From Mucilaginibacter sp. (GTDB taxonomy: Bacteria; Bacteroidota; Bacteroidia; Sphingobacteriales; Sphingobacteriaceae), in contig JAQBOU010000205.1 in assembly GCA_028287865.1 (NCBI GenBank), positions 1 to 32,091 of the forward strand: a stretch of 32,091 bases of DNA. The letters are read 5' to 3'. Made by a program: the position numbers and the translations under genes. Position 1 is the first letter of the stretch. Every line of letters begins with the position of its first letter. Below the pieces are notes generated by a model that worked only from the letters and a program-made list of their open reading frames with translations, did not search any database and was not told where the DNA came from. Below, one piece after another: positions 24,678 through 32,091 of the stretch.

Positions 24678-24979
24678 AGTTTTTGAGGTTAGTTAAAATA
24701 TTATTAATTATTTAACCAAAATATGAATAATTTTTATTATACTTTATAAATTAGTTAATAAATATTTAGTTTATATGCAACATTTTGATTTAAAAGTTCA
24801 AATAGATAAATTTCTATTAAAAAAATCTGATTTTTAAATATTAAAAAGTTCATATGTATAGATATACATAGAATAAAAATGTTTTTTTATATGTTTTTAA
24901 TAAATTCCAAGTACATAATACCTTTTAGCTGTGAAACTAATTCATTTATAAAGCCGTAAGCAAGCTAAACTGCCAAAAT
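24678..24979. other. AT-rich divergent intergenic region
   Basis: Three hundred bases between the receptor and the PAS remnant. Very AT-rich. Close to the receptor ATG there is an imperfect inverted repeat (GGTTA at 24689 facing TAACC at 24714). A second dyad at 24853 is listed separately. No coding sequence seen. It should hold the receptor promoter. Confidence 0.5.
24853..24870. promoter_or_regulatory. 18-bp palindrome, candidate operator
   Basis: TATGTATA and TATACATA are exact reverse complements separated by GA. The site is 176 bp upstream of the receptor ATG and 110 bp upstream of the PAS remnant. Symmetry and position fit a dimeric regulator, but AT-rich DNA produces such dyads by chance. 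Confidence 0.3.
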
Positions 24980-25568
24980 ATGTCATTAAAGCGTTCGGAG
25001 GATTTGTCGGATCTGGAAAGAACTAAAGCAGAGTTGAAGAAACTCATGGACTATTCTTTAGATATTATTTGCACAACTGAGAAAAAGAGAAGATTTTTAA
25101 ATGTTAGTGCCGCCGCATTAAAAATATGGGGCTATTTACCTGATGAACTTATTGATAAACCGTATTTGGATTATGTTTACCCTGAAGAGTACGACCTCAC
25201 CAATAAAGCAACAATTGAAATAACGGGGGAGGCCAGCAAAACCAACATTGAAAACCGTTATATTCATAAACAGTTCGGTTGTACCCATTATATGGTCTGC
25301 GAGCTGGGATGATGAAGAAAAGGTTATGCATTGCATCGCCAGGGATACAACTGAAAGATATCTTTCTTTAACTCAACTGAAAGAAAGTCAGTCAAAACTG
25401 CGCACAGCCACTAGGATTGCAAAATTGGTTACTGGCAACTTCAACTGGATGGAAGCAACAGGTATTGGTCTGACGAGTTTATGAAACATGGGAAGTATCC
25501 AAAGATACATTCGAAGTTATTTTGATTCTTTTTTGAATATTGTTCACCAGTCGTCCACTACCCCATAG
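24980..25568 (+). pseudogene. Frameshifted remnant of a multi-PAS sensor protein
   Basis: The first 110 codons encode a short coiled lead (L-S-D-L-E-R-T-K-A-E-L) and a PAS fold (S-L-D-I-I-C-T-T...F-L-N-V-S-A-A-A-L-K-I-W-G-Y...Y-V-Y-P-E-E-Y-D). The frame then shifts near 25270, continuing as V-V-P-I-I-W-S-A-S-W-D...A-R-D-T-T-E-R-Y-L (the end of the PAS/PAC unit) and a linker E-S-Q-S-K-L-R-T-A-T-R-I-A-K-L. Near 25428 it returns to the first frame (W-Q-L-Q-L-D-G-S-N-R-Y-W-S-D-E), then moves to V-S-K-D-T-F-E-V near 25495 and to F-D-S-F-L-N-I-V-H near 25520, with a stop at 25566. At least four shifts exclude a single sequencing error. No kinase or effector domain remains. Confidence 0.85.
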
Positions 25569-25702
25569 CTGGCTTTACATTTAAAATATTTTGGCTCCCT
25601 CCGCAAATCCCCCCTGATTGGCACGGCCGCCCAGCATTTTGGACCTGAAAGGTTTAGTGTTAAGCTAACGAGCTCAATTGGTTGAACTACTAACTGCTGC
25701 AC
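25544..25702 (-). CDS. Possible small protein (52 residues)
   Basis: A minus-strand frame from GTG at 25702 to TGA at 25544, ending in R-R-E-P-K-Y-F-K-C-K-A-S-Y-G-V-V-D-D-W. It lies in a locally GC-richer patch between the PAS remnant and the exopolysaccharide cluster and overlaps the last 25 bases of the remnant. The composition looks protein-like, but no family is recognised, the start is GTG, and the patch may be a remnant of an inserted element instead. Nothing else explains 25570-25768. Confidence 0.25.
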   Translation of the reverse strand: MQQLVVQPIELVSLTLNLSGPKCWAAVPIRGDLRREPKYFKCKASYGVVDDW

Positions 25703-25768
25703 TGTGACTCAAATTGCCCCAAACTATATTCACAAGCATACAATCCTGTGATAAATTGTGTTAAACAT

Positions 25769-27166
25769 TTAAAATGTGGTCTTGTAATCTTTTACGCCGT
25801 TCATTATTGTTAAAAAAATAATTCTAAGGTCAAGCAGAAAAGACCAATTTTCCAAATACCATACATCAGCTTCTACACGTTTCATCATTGCCTCAGTAGT
25901 ACTTGTTTCACCACGAAGCCCCTTTGCCTGCGCCCAACCGGTAATTCCTGGTTTTAAAAAATGCCTCACCATAAAACTGTCAATCAATTGCGCATATTGT
26001 TCTGTATGGCTTAACATATGCGGCCTTGGGCCAATAACCGACATGTTTCCAATCAGAACATTAAAAAACTGGGGCAATTCATCAATGCTTGTACGTCGTA
26101 AAAAAGCACCTAATTTAGTAATCCGATGGTCATTACGAGTTGCCTGTTTCTTATCAGATTCATTATTTATGCGCATGCTTCTAAATTTGTAACATGTAAA
26201 AGGCTTATTATCCCGACCGGATCTTACCTGTTTAAAAAATACCGGCCCCCGGGTTTCAAGTTTTATTAATATCGCTAACAACGGAAAAAGCCAACTGAAG
26301 AAAAATATAATTATAAATATCGAAAAAACCACATCAAATAAACGTTTAACAAAGCGGTTAAGCATATTTTCAAGAGGTTCAGGCCTAACAGATATAACCG
26401 GAATATGTCCAAAATTTTCAATTAAAACCGGCTTTATTCCATAATCGTAATATTCGGGAACAAATTTAAAACGAATTAGATTTTTATCAGCGTCAGTAAT
26501 TAATTGCTCAATTTTGTTTTTCTCGGAAATTGGCAGCGTACAAAATATTTCGTCGATATTATTGTTTAATGCATAATTTATACAATCATCTGTAAAACCC
26601 AGGTATTTCCCCTTGTCTTTAACCAGTCCGGGATTATCGTCAAAAAAGCCAATTAATTTATATCCCAAAGTAGGATTGTCAAAAAGTTCCTCAAGATCCT
26701 TTCCTACTCTTCCGTGCCCTATAATAATTACATTTCTGAGATCATACAAGCTTACATTGAGGCTTTTGCGTACACTCAGGAATATAAGTTTCCATAATAC
26801 GAGCAAAATTCCAAATAAAATAGACGAATAAACTAAATATCCACGGGTTATAAAATAAGTTTTAGTGCCAATAATTACCATTATAACACAAATTATACTA
26901 ATAAAGAGCACATATGTTTTAATTACGTTATGGTAAGTTTTAATTGAGTCTTTATATAAAACCTGTTGATACAAACCGCTGATATTGGCTGATAAAAGCC
27001 AGGTAAGGTTGAAAATTAAAACAAAAGGCAAATAATATGGATTATGGATCCACGAAACATGTTCTTTCCCTTCGATATAATAAGCCATTATCATCGCGAT
27101 ATTTAAGCTTATATAATCAAAAGTGAGATTGATCATTTTAATAAATGTAGCGTATCTGTGATTCAT
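25769..27166 (-). CDS. WcaJ-like initiating undecaprenyl-phosphate glycosyl-1-phosphate transferase
   Basis: A 465-residue polyprenyl glycosylphosphotransferase that loads the first sugar phosphate on undecaprenyl phosphate at the inner membrane. It has four N-terminal membrane helices (to about 130), a CoA-binding-like Rossmann domain (V-I-I-I-G-H-G-R-V-G at 146-155), a membrane-inserted helix (about 275-302) and the catalytic C-terminal domain. The catalytic domain carries F-K-Q-V-R-S-G-R-D at 311-319, Y-K-F-R-S-M at 326-331, R-R-T-S-I-D-E-L-P-Q (D362, E363) and G-P-R-P at 379-382. Length and domain order match WcaJ/WbaP-type enzymes with a full N-terminal half. It is the last gene of the minus-strand exopolysaccharide cluster, 259 bp after the WcaI-like gene; no terminator hairpin is evident. 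Confidence 0.95.
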   Translation of the reverse strand: MNHRYATFIKMINLTFDYISLNIAMIMAYYIEGKEHVSWIHNPYYLPFVLIFNLTWLLSANISGLYQQVLYKDSIKTYHNVIKTYVLFISIICVIMVIIGTKTYFITRGYLVYSSILFGILLVLWKLIFLSVRKSLNVSLYDLRNVIIIGHGRVGKDLEELFDNPTLGYKLIGFFDDNPGLVKDKGKYLGFTDDCINYALNNNIDEIFCTLPISEKNKIEQLITDADKNLIRFKFVPEYYDYGIKPVLIENFGHIPVISVRPEPLENMLNRFVKRLFDVVFSIFIIIFFFSWLFPLLAILIKLETRGPVFFKQVRSGRDNKPFTCYKFRSMRINNESDKKQATRNDHRITKLGAFLRRTSIDELPQFFNVLIGNMSVIGPRPHMLSHTEQYAQLIDSFMVRHFLKPGITGWAQAKGLRGETSTTEAMMKRVEADVWYLENWSFLLDLRIIFLTIMNGVKDYKTTF

Positions 27167-27425
27167 AAAATGAAATTGCCTTCTTAAGGCATTTAGAAAT
27201 AATTTTTACAATTAACATATTAATTTACGCAATCGAGTTTACACTTAATTTATATTTTAATTATTATTTTAGGATATATTTTTAACTTTTGTTTAATAAA
27301 ATAATAATTCCAGATTCATGACCCGTAAATTTATTTATAAAAAAGTCAAAAATACTATTTCGATACATGTCAAAATTAAAAGAATACAATGAGAATTAGT
27401 TTTTAATTATTATCCTACGTTTATT

Positions 27426-28673
27426 TTACAAAACCTGTGCTATAAAATCATTCATAATATTATTCAGATTAAGATATTTTTCTGCATAACTACGGGCATT
27501 ATTTCTCATTTTCTCGACCTCAGATTTATTTAAGCTAACTTCCAAAATTTTCTTTTCCAGTAACTCCTGGCTTTCGGGTGGTACTATATGTCCCAAATCA
27601 TACTCTTTAATTACTTTATATAAAGATGTATCAGGAAAGCTGGTTACAATGCAAATACCACCAACTGCAAGTATAGTTGATAATTTTGATGGCATTACCA
27701 GGTCTTCAGCATTGGCTTTTTGCAAAATCAAGTGAACATCAGCCATATTTAAAAATTCATTAAAAACATTTTTGTCCTGAACCGGAAGAAAAGAAACATT
27801 TACCAGCGCTTTATCTTTAACCGTTTTAACAAGCTTGTTTTTATAAGGGCCGGCCCCACAGATAATAAATTTAATATTTTGATTGTCTTTCAGTTTTTCA
27901 GCTGATACAAGAATGTTTTCTAATCCTTGCTTTTCTCCTATAGCTCCTGAGTAAAGGTATATTATATTATCCGATTGATATCCCCATTTAGTTTTCAGTT
28001 TTTCACGTTCAGGGATGGGATAAAAGTAAGAAGTATCCACCCAGTTTGGGAAAAATAATACTTCCTTGTTCGCTTTAGTTTTGATCCTATTCATCATTCC
28101 AGGCGAAATGCTGCTTATAAAATCAACATTGGTAAGCAAATGCTTTTCCAATTTATATAGTTTTTCAACTAACATCGGCCGTCTTATCATATTCAAATTA
28201 TGGGCAGCTTCAATTTGAAGATCCTGAATATGATAAACAAGTTTCCCTCCCAAATGATTTCTTAATTTTAATCCCAAATAGCCAAGATGGAACGGAGGAG
28301 CGACTGTTATTATCAGATCATATTTTTTTTTCGTAAGTATTAACAACCAACCTACCCACGACATAGATACCCAATATGACATATCCTGAATCATTCTTCT
28401 TTTGCCCGTTGGCTTGGAAGGAACATAGGAAGGGCAACGATAAATGGTTATCGAGCTGTTGCTTTCGGGATATTTTATAACTTCTTTTTTATACCATCTG
28501 TTTTTATACGGTGCCTGTACCTTCCAGAAAGGGTAATAAGGAAAGGTGGTGATAACAGTGCAATCATAACCATTTTTAGCAAACCACTCCATCATTTCGC
28601 CATTATACTTACCTATACCAGTTGGTTCAGGTGAAAAATTATGACTGATCAGGAGTATATTTTTATTTGCCAT
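27426..28673 (-). CDS. WcaI-like glycosyltransferase
   Basis: A 415-residue GT-B (GT4-type) glycosyltransferase with strong WcaI character. The N-terminus reads I-L-L-I-S-H-N-F-S-P-E-P-T-G-I-G-K-Y, followed by T-T-F-P-Y-Y-P-F-W-K-V and R-C-P-S-Y-V-P-S-K-P-T-G-K-R-R-M. The C-terminal donor half has I-Y-L-Y-S-G-A-I-G-E-K-Q-G-L-E near 244-258, C-G-A-G-P-Y-K-N-K and P-S-K-L-S-T-I-L-A-V-G-G. WcaI acts in colanic acid assembly on the lipid-linked intermediate in the cytoplasm; a similar repeat-unit step is likely here. The 720-bp spacer upstream suggests it has its own promoter. Confidence 0.92.
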   Translation of the reverse strand: MANKNILLISHNFSPEPTGIGKYNGEMMEWFAKNGYDCTVITTFPYYPFWKVQAPYKNRWYKKEVIKYPESNSSITIYRCPSYVPSKPTGKRRMIQDMSYWVSMSWVGWLLILTKKKYDLIITVAPPFHLGYLGLKLRNHLGGKLVYHIQDLQIEAAHNLNMIRRPMLVEKLYKLEKHLLTNVDFISSISPGMMNRIKTKANKEVLFFPNWVDTSYFYPIPEREKLKTKWGYQSDNIIYLYSGAIGEKQGLENILVSAEKLKDNQNIKFIICGAGPYKNKLVKTVKDKALVNVSFLPVQDKNVFNEFLNMADVHLILQKANAEDLVMPSKLSTILAVGGICIVTSFPDTSLYKVIKEYDLGHIVPPESQELLEKKILEVSLNKSEVEKMRNNARSYAEKYLNLNNIMNDFIAQVL

Positions 28674-29393
28674 TTAATACTGTTTTGAATTAAAAATTCT
28701 CAAATTTAATTAAACCAAAGATTTTGAAATATCCGACTTACTTTTAAATATGGATGACTAAATACTTTCTCAAATATTAACGGTAATATTTGTCTTTTAT
28801 ATAATTTATCCCTCGTAAAATACATAAAAAACCCTGAAAAAATTAGAAGAAATAATTTGAACCTATTAATTTTTCCTTTAAGATTAATAAATTAAAATAA
28901 CATTAAAAAATGAGGTGATAATATTAATTCTTAGGCTAATGACTATATAAGTACCCAATTTATCCCGCTTACACTAGTTGGTCATTTAAGTAAGAATGGC
29001 TAACCAAAGAATTTGGTTGGTATACGATAATTTATTTATATAAGTTATTATATATTAAATTTAAATAGATTATTTCAACCATTAAAAAAGGTTAATTTGG
29101 TATCATTCAGGGTTAATTTTAGGGAGAAAAACGGATGCAAAACTACCATTTACTACCATTTGAGGTTAATTTAAAGGTAAAAAAATCTTCAAAACTATCA
29201 TTTACTACTATTAACTACCATTTAAAAGTAATTTGAGCAGATCATCAAACATTTCGCATGGATTTTTACATTATATAAGGAGTATTATAAATCCCTTAAA
29301 ACTTCCGATATTCAGAAAAGAAATAGTTTGCATGCTCTTTTCCTTACTATTCGGTCGGCTTATTGTGCAAAAGCATCACTTCTTTCAAACAAC
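28674..29393. other. Long AT-rich spacer inside the exopolysaccharide cluster
   Basis: Seven hundred and twenty bases without a convincing gene, longer than any other spacer in the cluster. It holds a 7-bp inverted repeat AACCAAA/TTTGGTT with a 3-base loop (29002-29018), decamer repeats at 29142-29223 (listed separately) and scattered short frames of no evident significance. It probably carries the promoter of the WcaI-like gene and could be a site of past gene loss. Confidence 0.6.
29090..29234. repeat. Phased decamer repeats with GGTTAATTT boxes
   Basis: The decamer ACTACCATTT occurs as an exact pair at 29142-29151 and 29152-29161. It recurs as a triplet of variants at 29194 (ACTATCATTT), 29204 (ACTACTATTA) and 29214 (ACTACCATTT). 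The two groups start 52 bp apart, close to five helical turns. The box GGTTAATTT stands at 29090, 29111 and 29164, with a degenerate copy near 29226. The second half looks like an imperfect copy of the first. No gene is encoded. Confidence 0.72.
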
Positions 29394-29963
29394 TTAATTC
29401 CACCTGCTTTTAATTTTTTCTGCAGGATTACCCTTATAAATGCTATTAGAATTCAAATCTTTTGTAACAACTGACCCGGCAGCGACAACACAATCAACAC
29501 CTATAGTAACACCAGGTCCTATAAAGCATCCGGCGCCAACCCATGTTCCGCTTTGTATAGTGATAGGGCCGTTGCGGTATTTAAAAGCGGGATCCGTATA
29601 GTCATGATTGCCTCCGCATAAAAAGGCTCTCTGGGAAATACAAACATTTTCACCAATTTTTACTGATTCAAAGTTTAGTATAAACACTTCTTCGCCTATC
29701 CATGAATAATCGCCTATTTCCAATTTCCATGGCATATGAAGATTTACCCTTGGTTTAATGTTTACTTTTTTGCCAACCCTTGCTCCGTAAATTTTTAAAA
29801 AAAAGATTTTCAAAGCATTGGGATAAGGAATAGCTGTAAGGAAAAATAACATTTTAACAAAGTACCATGAACCTTCTTTGAATTTTCCTGCCCCGCGTTC
29901 AAGTCCCTTTCCTGCGTCGAAATCTTTTAATCTTACTCTCGAAGAAAATGAGTCTTCTGCCAT
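29394..29963 (-). CDS. WcaF-like O-acetyltransferase (left-handed beta-helix)
   Basis: A 189-residue hexapeptide-repeat acyltransferase that would O-acetylate a sugar of the exopolysaccharide using acetyl-CoA. The N-terminal segment (S-W-Y-F-V-K-M-L-F-F, A-L-K-I-F-F-L-K-I-Y-G-A-R-V-G) and the repeats (I-G-D-Y-S-W-I-G-E, I-G-E-N-V-C-I-S, G-P-I-T-I-Q-S-G-T-W-V-G-A-G-C-F-I-G-P-G-V-T-I-G) match WcaF. The probable catalytic histidine is in G-G-N-H-D-Y, and K-G-N-P-A-E-K-I closes the fold as in relatives. It lies 57 bp downstream of a GT4 gene in the same direction. Confidence 0.93.
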   Translation of the reverse strand: MAEDSFSSRVRLKDFDAGKGLERGAGKFKEGSWYFVKMLFFLTAIPYPNALKIFFLKIYGARVGKKVNIKPRVNLHMPWKLEIGDYSWIGEEVFILNFESVKIGENVCISQRAFLCGGNHDYTDPAFKYRNGPITIQSGTWVGAGCFIGPGVTIGVDCVVAAGSVVTKDLNSNSIYKGNPAEKIKSRWN

Positions 29964-30020
29964 ATAATAATTTTAACAATAATTTTTTTTTGAATTAATT
30001 ATTGATCCATTAAGTTTATA

Positions 30021-31223
30021 CTAATCGTTTACAAATGCTTTAAAAAAGTTTTTCGCTACTTTAGATACTTTAAAATGTTTCTTGTAAGCTGTGAGAGCGA
30101 AACTACGCATTGCTAACCGTTTCTCTCCCGGTAAGCCGAGCCACTGCTTTATCATGTCATAAACCGCTTCCTGATTATCATTTGCAACTATCCCGGCATC
30201 TTCGGCAATTATCTCCCGCCAAATATTAACCTGGTCTGATATCAGTACAGGTTTGGCGCATGCAAGCGCCTCGGCCACTGCTATTCCAAAGTTTTCCTGA
30301 TGGCTGGGTAATACAAATGCCTCACAGCCATAAAACGCTCCCCACTTACTATCTCCATTAAGCATACCAGGAAAAAACACATTTGCTTTGGCCTTAGGAT
30401 TATTTGTTAGTTGCAATTGCAATTTTTTACCAAAATGCGTATCCAAACCAGGTCCTGCAATTACAAGTCTTGGCAAGCTATTGTCAGTAGCTGTAGATTC
30501 TTCATGCAACTTTATGTAAGCATTAATCAGCATGTCTACGCCTTTTTTTGGGTGGATCCGGCTTAAAAAAAGCAAATAAGGCGCTTCATTTAATCCAGGA
30601 CAAAGTTTCAAAAAGGCTGATAACATATCCTGGTGATATGCCGGTGGCTTTTCTATTCCATAACCTACATTATATTCCTTATGTGGGTGATAGGGCCTAA
30701 AAGTTTCCTGTGCAAGTAACAATTCAGTTTGACAGGTAAAAAGCAAACCATCTGCATTATTTATTACTTTTCTCTCTATCAATTTCCAATAAAACCAATT
30801 TCTGATCGCTTTTAACCGGCGATCTTTTGCGCGCTGAAAGTAAGGATCAAGCATACCGTGAGGCATCACCAGCAATCTTGGCGGTTTACCTGTCAAACTT
30901 TTCTTCATACTATCGAAAACCTGCCATGTAGCATAACTATGGTATGACCACAAACCATTTAAAATAACTACATCAAACCGGCTTAAATTTGCTTTCAACC
31001 ATGGTTTTAAGTTCGCGGTATAACTCCATCGCCCATAACAAGGACCTAATGCGTGGATTATAAGACTTTCGTTGGCTAAATAAGATGATTCTGGTGCATC
31101 TAAACAAACCACCTCCCTGGTCACTCCCATATCCTTCATAACAAGATCGAGGTTCCGTATTCCCTGGGACGGACCGCCGCTTACGGGGTCCATGCTACTT
31201 ATGATATGAAGCAAACGTATCAA
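30021..31223 (-). CDS. GT4-family glycosyltransferase
   Basis: A 400-residue GT-B enzyme. N-terminal acceptor half: L-H-I-I-S-S-M-D-P-V-S-G-G-P-S-Q-G near 5-21, with a conserved M-P-H-G-M-L-D-P block in the middle. C-terminal donor half: L-F-L-S-R-I-H-P-K-K-G-V-D (about 239-251), V-I-A-G-P-G, and the E-x7-E motif in H-Q-E-N-F-G-I-A-V-A-E-A-L-A. The P-H-G-M-L-D-P group is common in exopolysaccharide clusters, and linkage and sugar are unknown. It starts 36 bp after the upstream glycosyltransferase and belongs to the same transcription unit. Confidence 0.93.
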   Translation of the reverse strand: MIRLLHIISSMDPVSGGPSQGIRNLDLVMKDMGVTREVVCLDAPESSYLANESLIIHALGPCYGRWSYTANLKPWLKANLSRFDVVILNGLWSYHSYATWQVFDSMKKSLTGKPPRLLVMPHGMLDPYFQRAKDRRLKAIRNWFYWKLIERKVINNADGLLFTCQTELLLAQETFRPYHPHKEYNVGYGIEKPPAYHQDMLSAFLKLCPGLNEAPYLLFLSRIHPKKGVDMLINAYIKLHEESTATDNSLPRLVIAGPGLDTHFGKKLQLQLTNNPKAKANVFFPGMLNGDSKWGAFYGCEAFVLPSHQENFGIAVAEALACAKPVLISDQVNIWREIIAEDAGIVANDNQEAVYDMIKQWLGLPGEKRLAMRSFALTAYKKHFKVSKVAKNFFKAFVND

Positions 31224-31259
31224 TTTAATTCTCTTATTTTTTTTATTACGATGGAAATA

Positions 31260-32091
31260 TCAAATCATTAGGGGGGTGCAATCTATTATTATTTTTCTGT
31301 AAATTTCTTCAATCCCATCTATTGATTTTTCCAAATCAAATCTCTTAACATTTTCTAACCCGTATTGAATAATCTCTTCACGTTCTTCGTTAGAAAAATT
31401 CAAAATTTTATTTATTACTATTGCCGCGTCCCTTGCCCATTGGCCGATACCTGTTTTTTCATAAGGCATTTTCGGTATCAAAAAGCCAGCTTCACCGGCT
31501 ACTTCTGACATTGGTGCTTCATCAGTAGTGATAACCGGGCATCCTAAAGCCATTGCTTCTGCAATAGGCCAGCCGAAGCCTTCAGCCAAAGATGGAAATA
31601 AAAATAAGGAAGCACCGGCATAGGCTATTTTTACGAATTCATCATCTTTACCGGGAAGCACATAAATATCATCTTTATAAGGAGATTGCTCCTTTGCTTC
31701 CATAATTAAAGGACCGGGATCTGCTCCGATCAGCAACAATGGAATAGCAGTGTTATGAAATGTACGGTAAGCATTATACAGTGCAATTACTCCAAACCGA
31801 TATTTGTACCATTGATTGCCTCCTAAATGCATTAAATATCCGTTTGCAAGGCTGATTCCTGTTTGTCTTTCTACCTCCCTTCGCGCCGTGGCTACGTTCA
31901 TTTGTACGTAAGTTTTGTTTAAACCGTTGTAAACCACCTCCGAAATAAAAGGTTGAAACGTTAAAAACTCATGCAGGTCCTCTTGTGTTTTTTTTGAGAC
32001 GGATATAAAATTTTTACCAGATGAATACCCGCTATGTATATAAGACTGGTACTTTCGCCCCGACCACTCGGTTAAATTCTGCTGAAATTCA
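31260..32091 (-). CDS. GT4-family glycosyltransferase, N-terminus outside the window
   Basis: The frame is open from the right edge of the window (first complete codon at 32090), so the gene is cut; a GTG at 31937 in frame is internal, since the 51 codons before it continue protein-like sequence (K-Y-Q-S-Y-I-H-S-G, F-I-S-V-S-K-K-T-Q-E-D-L). The visible 276 residues hold the end of the acceptor half and the whole donor half: H-L-G-G-N-Q-W-Y-K, L-L-I-G-A-D-P-G-P, and the E-x7-E motif in E-G-F-G-W-P-I-A-E-A followed by G-C-P-V-I-T-T. It is the most upstream exopolysaccharide gene visible and probably transfers a sugar to the lipid-linked repeat unit. Confidence 0.9.
   Translation of the reverse strand, partial: EFQQNLTEWSGRKYQSYIHSGYSSGKNFISVSKKTQEDLHEFLTFQPFISEVVYNGLNKTYVQMNVATARREVERQTGISLANGYLMHLGGNQWYKYRFGVIALYNAYRTFHNTAIPLLLIGADPGPLIMEAKEQSPYKDDIYVLPGKDDEFVKIAYAGASLFLFPSLAEGFGWPIAEAMALGCPVITTDEAPMSEVAGEAGFLIPKMPYEKTGIGQWARDAAIVINKILNFSNEEREEIIQYGLENVKRFDLEKSIDGIEEIYRKIIIDCTPLMI

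Noticed and set aside
25670..25690. tRNA D-arm-like stretch (GAGCTCAATTGGTTGAAC)
   Set aside because: No acceptor stem, anticodon arm or T-arm can be built around it, so it is not a tRNA gene; it could be a chance match.
29142..29223. CRISPR array
   Set aside because: The repeats are only 10 bp, directly abutting and without unique spacers; no cas genes are near.
29238..29393. Plus-strand open stretch in the long spacer resembling a protein fragment
   Set aside because: There is no suitable start, no recognisable family, and it runs into the antisense of the acetyltransferase gene.

Overview
The window looks like chromosome of a Bacteroidota, family Sphingobacteriaceae, most probably Mucilaginibacter or a close relative. 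This is inferred from protein style only: a TonB-dependent receptor with an N-terminal CarboxypepD_reg-like domain, a colanic-acid-like WcaJ/WcaI/WcaF exopolysaccharide locus, DUF4142, KTSC and Lmo0937-type small proteins, a Tat-exported GH109-like oxidoreductase, moderately AT-rich DNA with very AT-rich spacers, and few clear Shine-Dalgarno sequences. No rRNA, tRNA, CRISPR array or intact mobile element was seen.

Left part (1-9512): a cut-off FHA-domain protein overlaps a membrane-anchored Ser/Thr kinase, giving a signalling pair. Proline dehydrogenase converges on it. An abutting plus-strand group follows: S4 RNA-binding protein, AroB and a sterol-desaturase-family hydroxylase. Then come two minus-strand exported proteins (an unknown with a degenerate gluzincin-like motif and an SGNH-hydrolase lipoprotein), and a plus-strand DUF4342 protein with an ABC-2 exporter (ATPase and permease).

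Middle part (9535-21587): a small unknown, a Tat-exported Gfo/Idh/MocA (GH109-like) enzyme, several small proteins, a candidate small RNA with a good terminator, and an AI-2E-family permease. The most unusual block is 14062-19957. A minus-strand operon encodes a glycosyltransferase, UDP-galactopyranose mutase (Glf) and a 722-residue fusion of a GH1-type glycosidase to an RmlD-type nucleotide-sugar reductase. A second, free-standing GH1-type protein is divergently encoded beside it. All of these lack export signals, so a cytoplasmic sugar pathway around UDP-galactofuranose is the natural guess. Next are a small membrane protein, a DUF4142 protein and a tiny Lmo0937-type membrane protein that shares a convergent terminator with DUF4142.

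Right part (21766-32091): a stand-alone TonB-dependent receptor with its own terminator, a heavily frameshifted remnant of a multi-PAS sensor, and a minus-strand exopolysaccharide cluster. Read in transcription order, that cluster is a glycosyltransferase cut by the window edge, a second GT4 glycosyltransferase, a WcaF-like acetyltransferase, a 720-bp spacer containing helically phased decamer repeats, a WcaI-like glycosyltransferase and a WcaJ-like initiating glycosyl-phosphate transferase. Wzx, Wzy and the export proteins are presumably outside the window.
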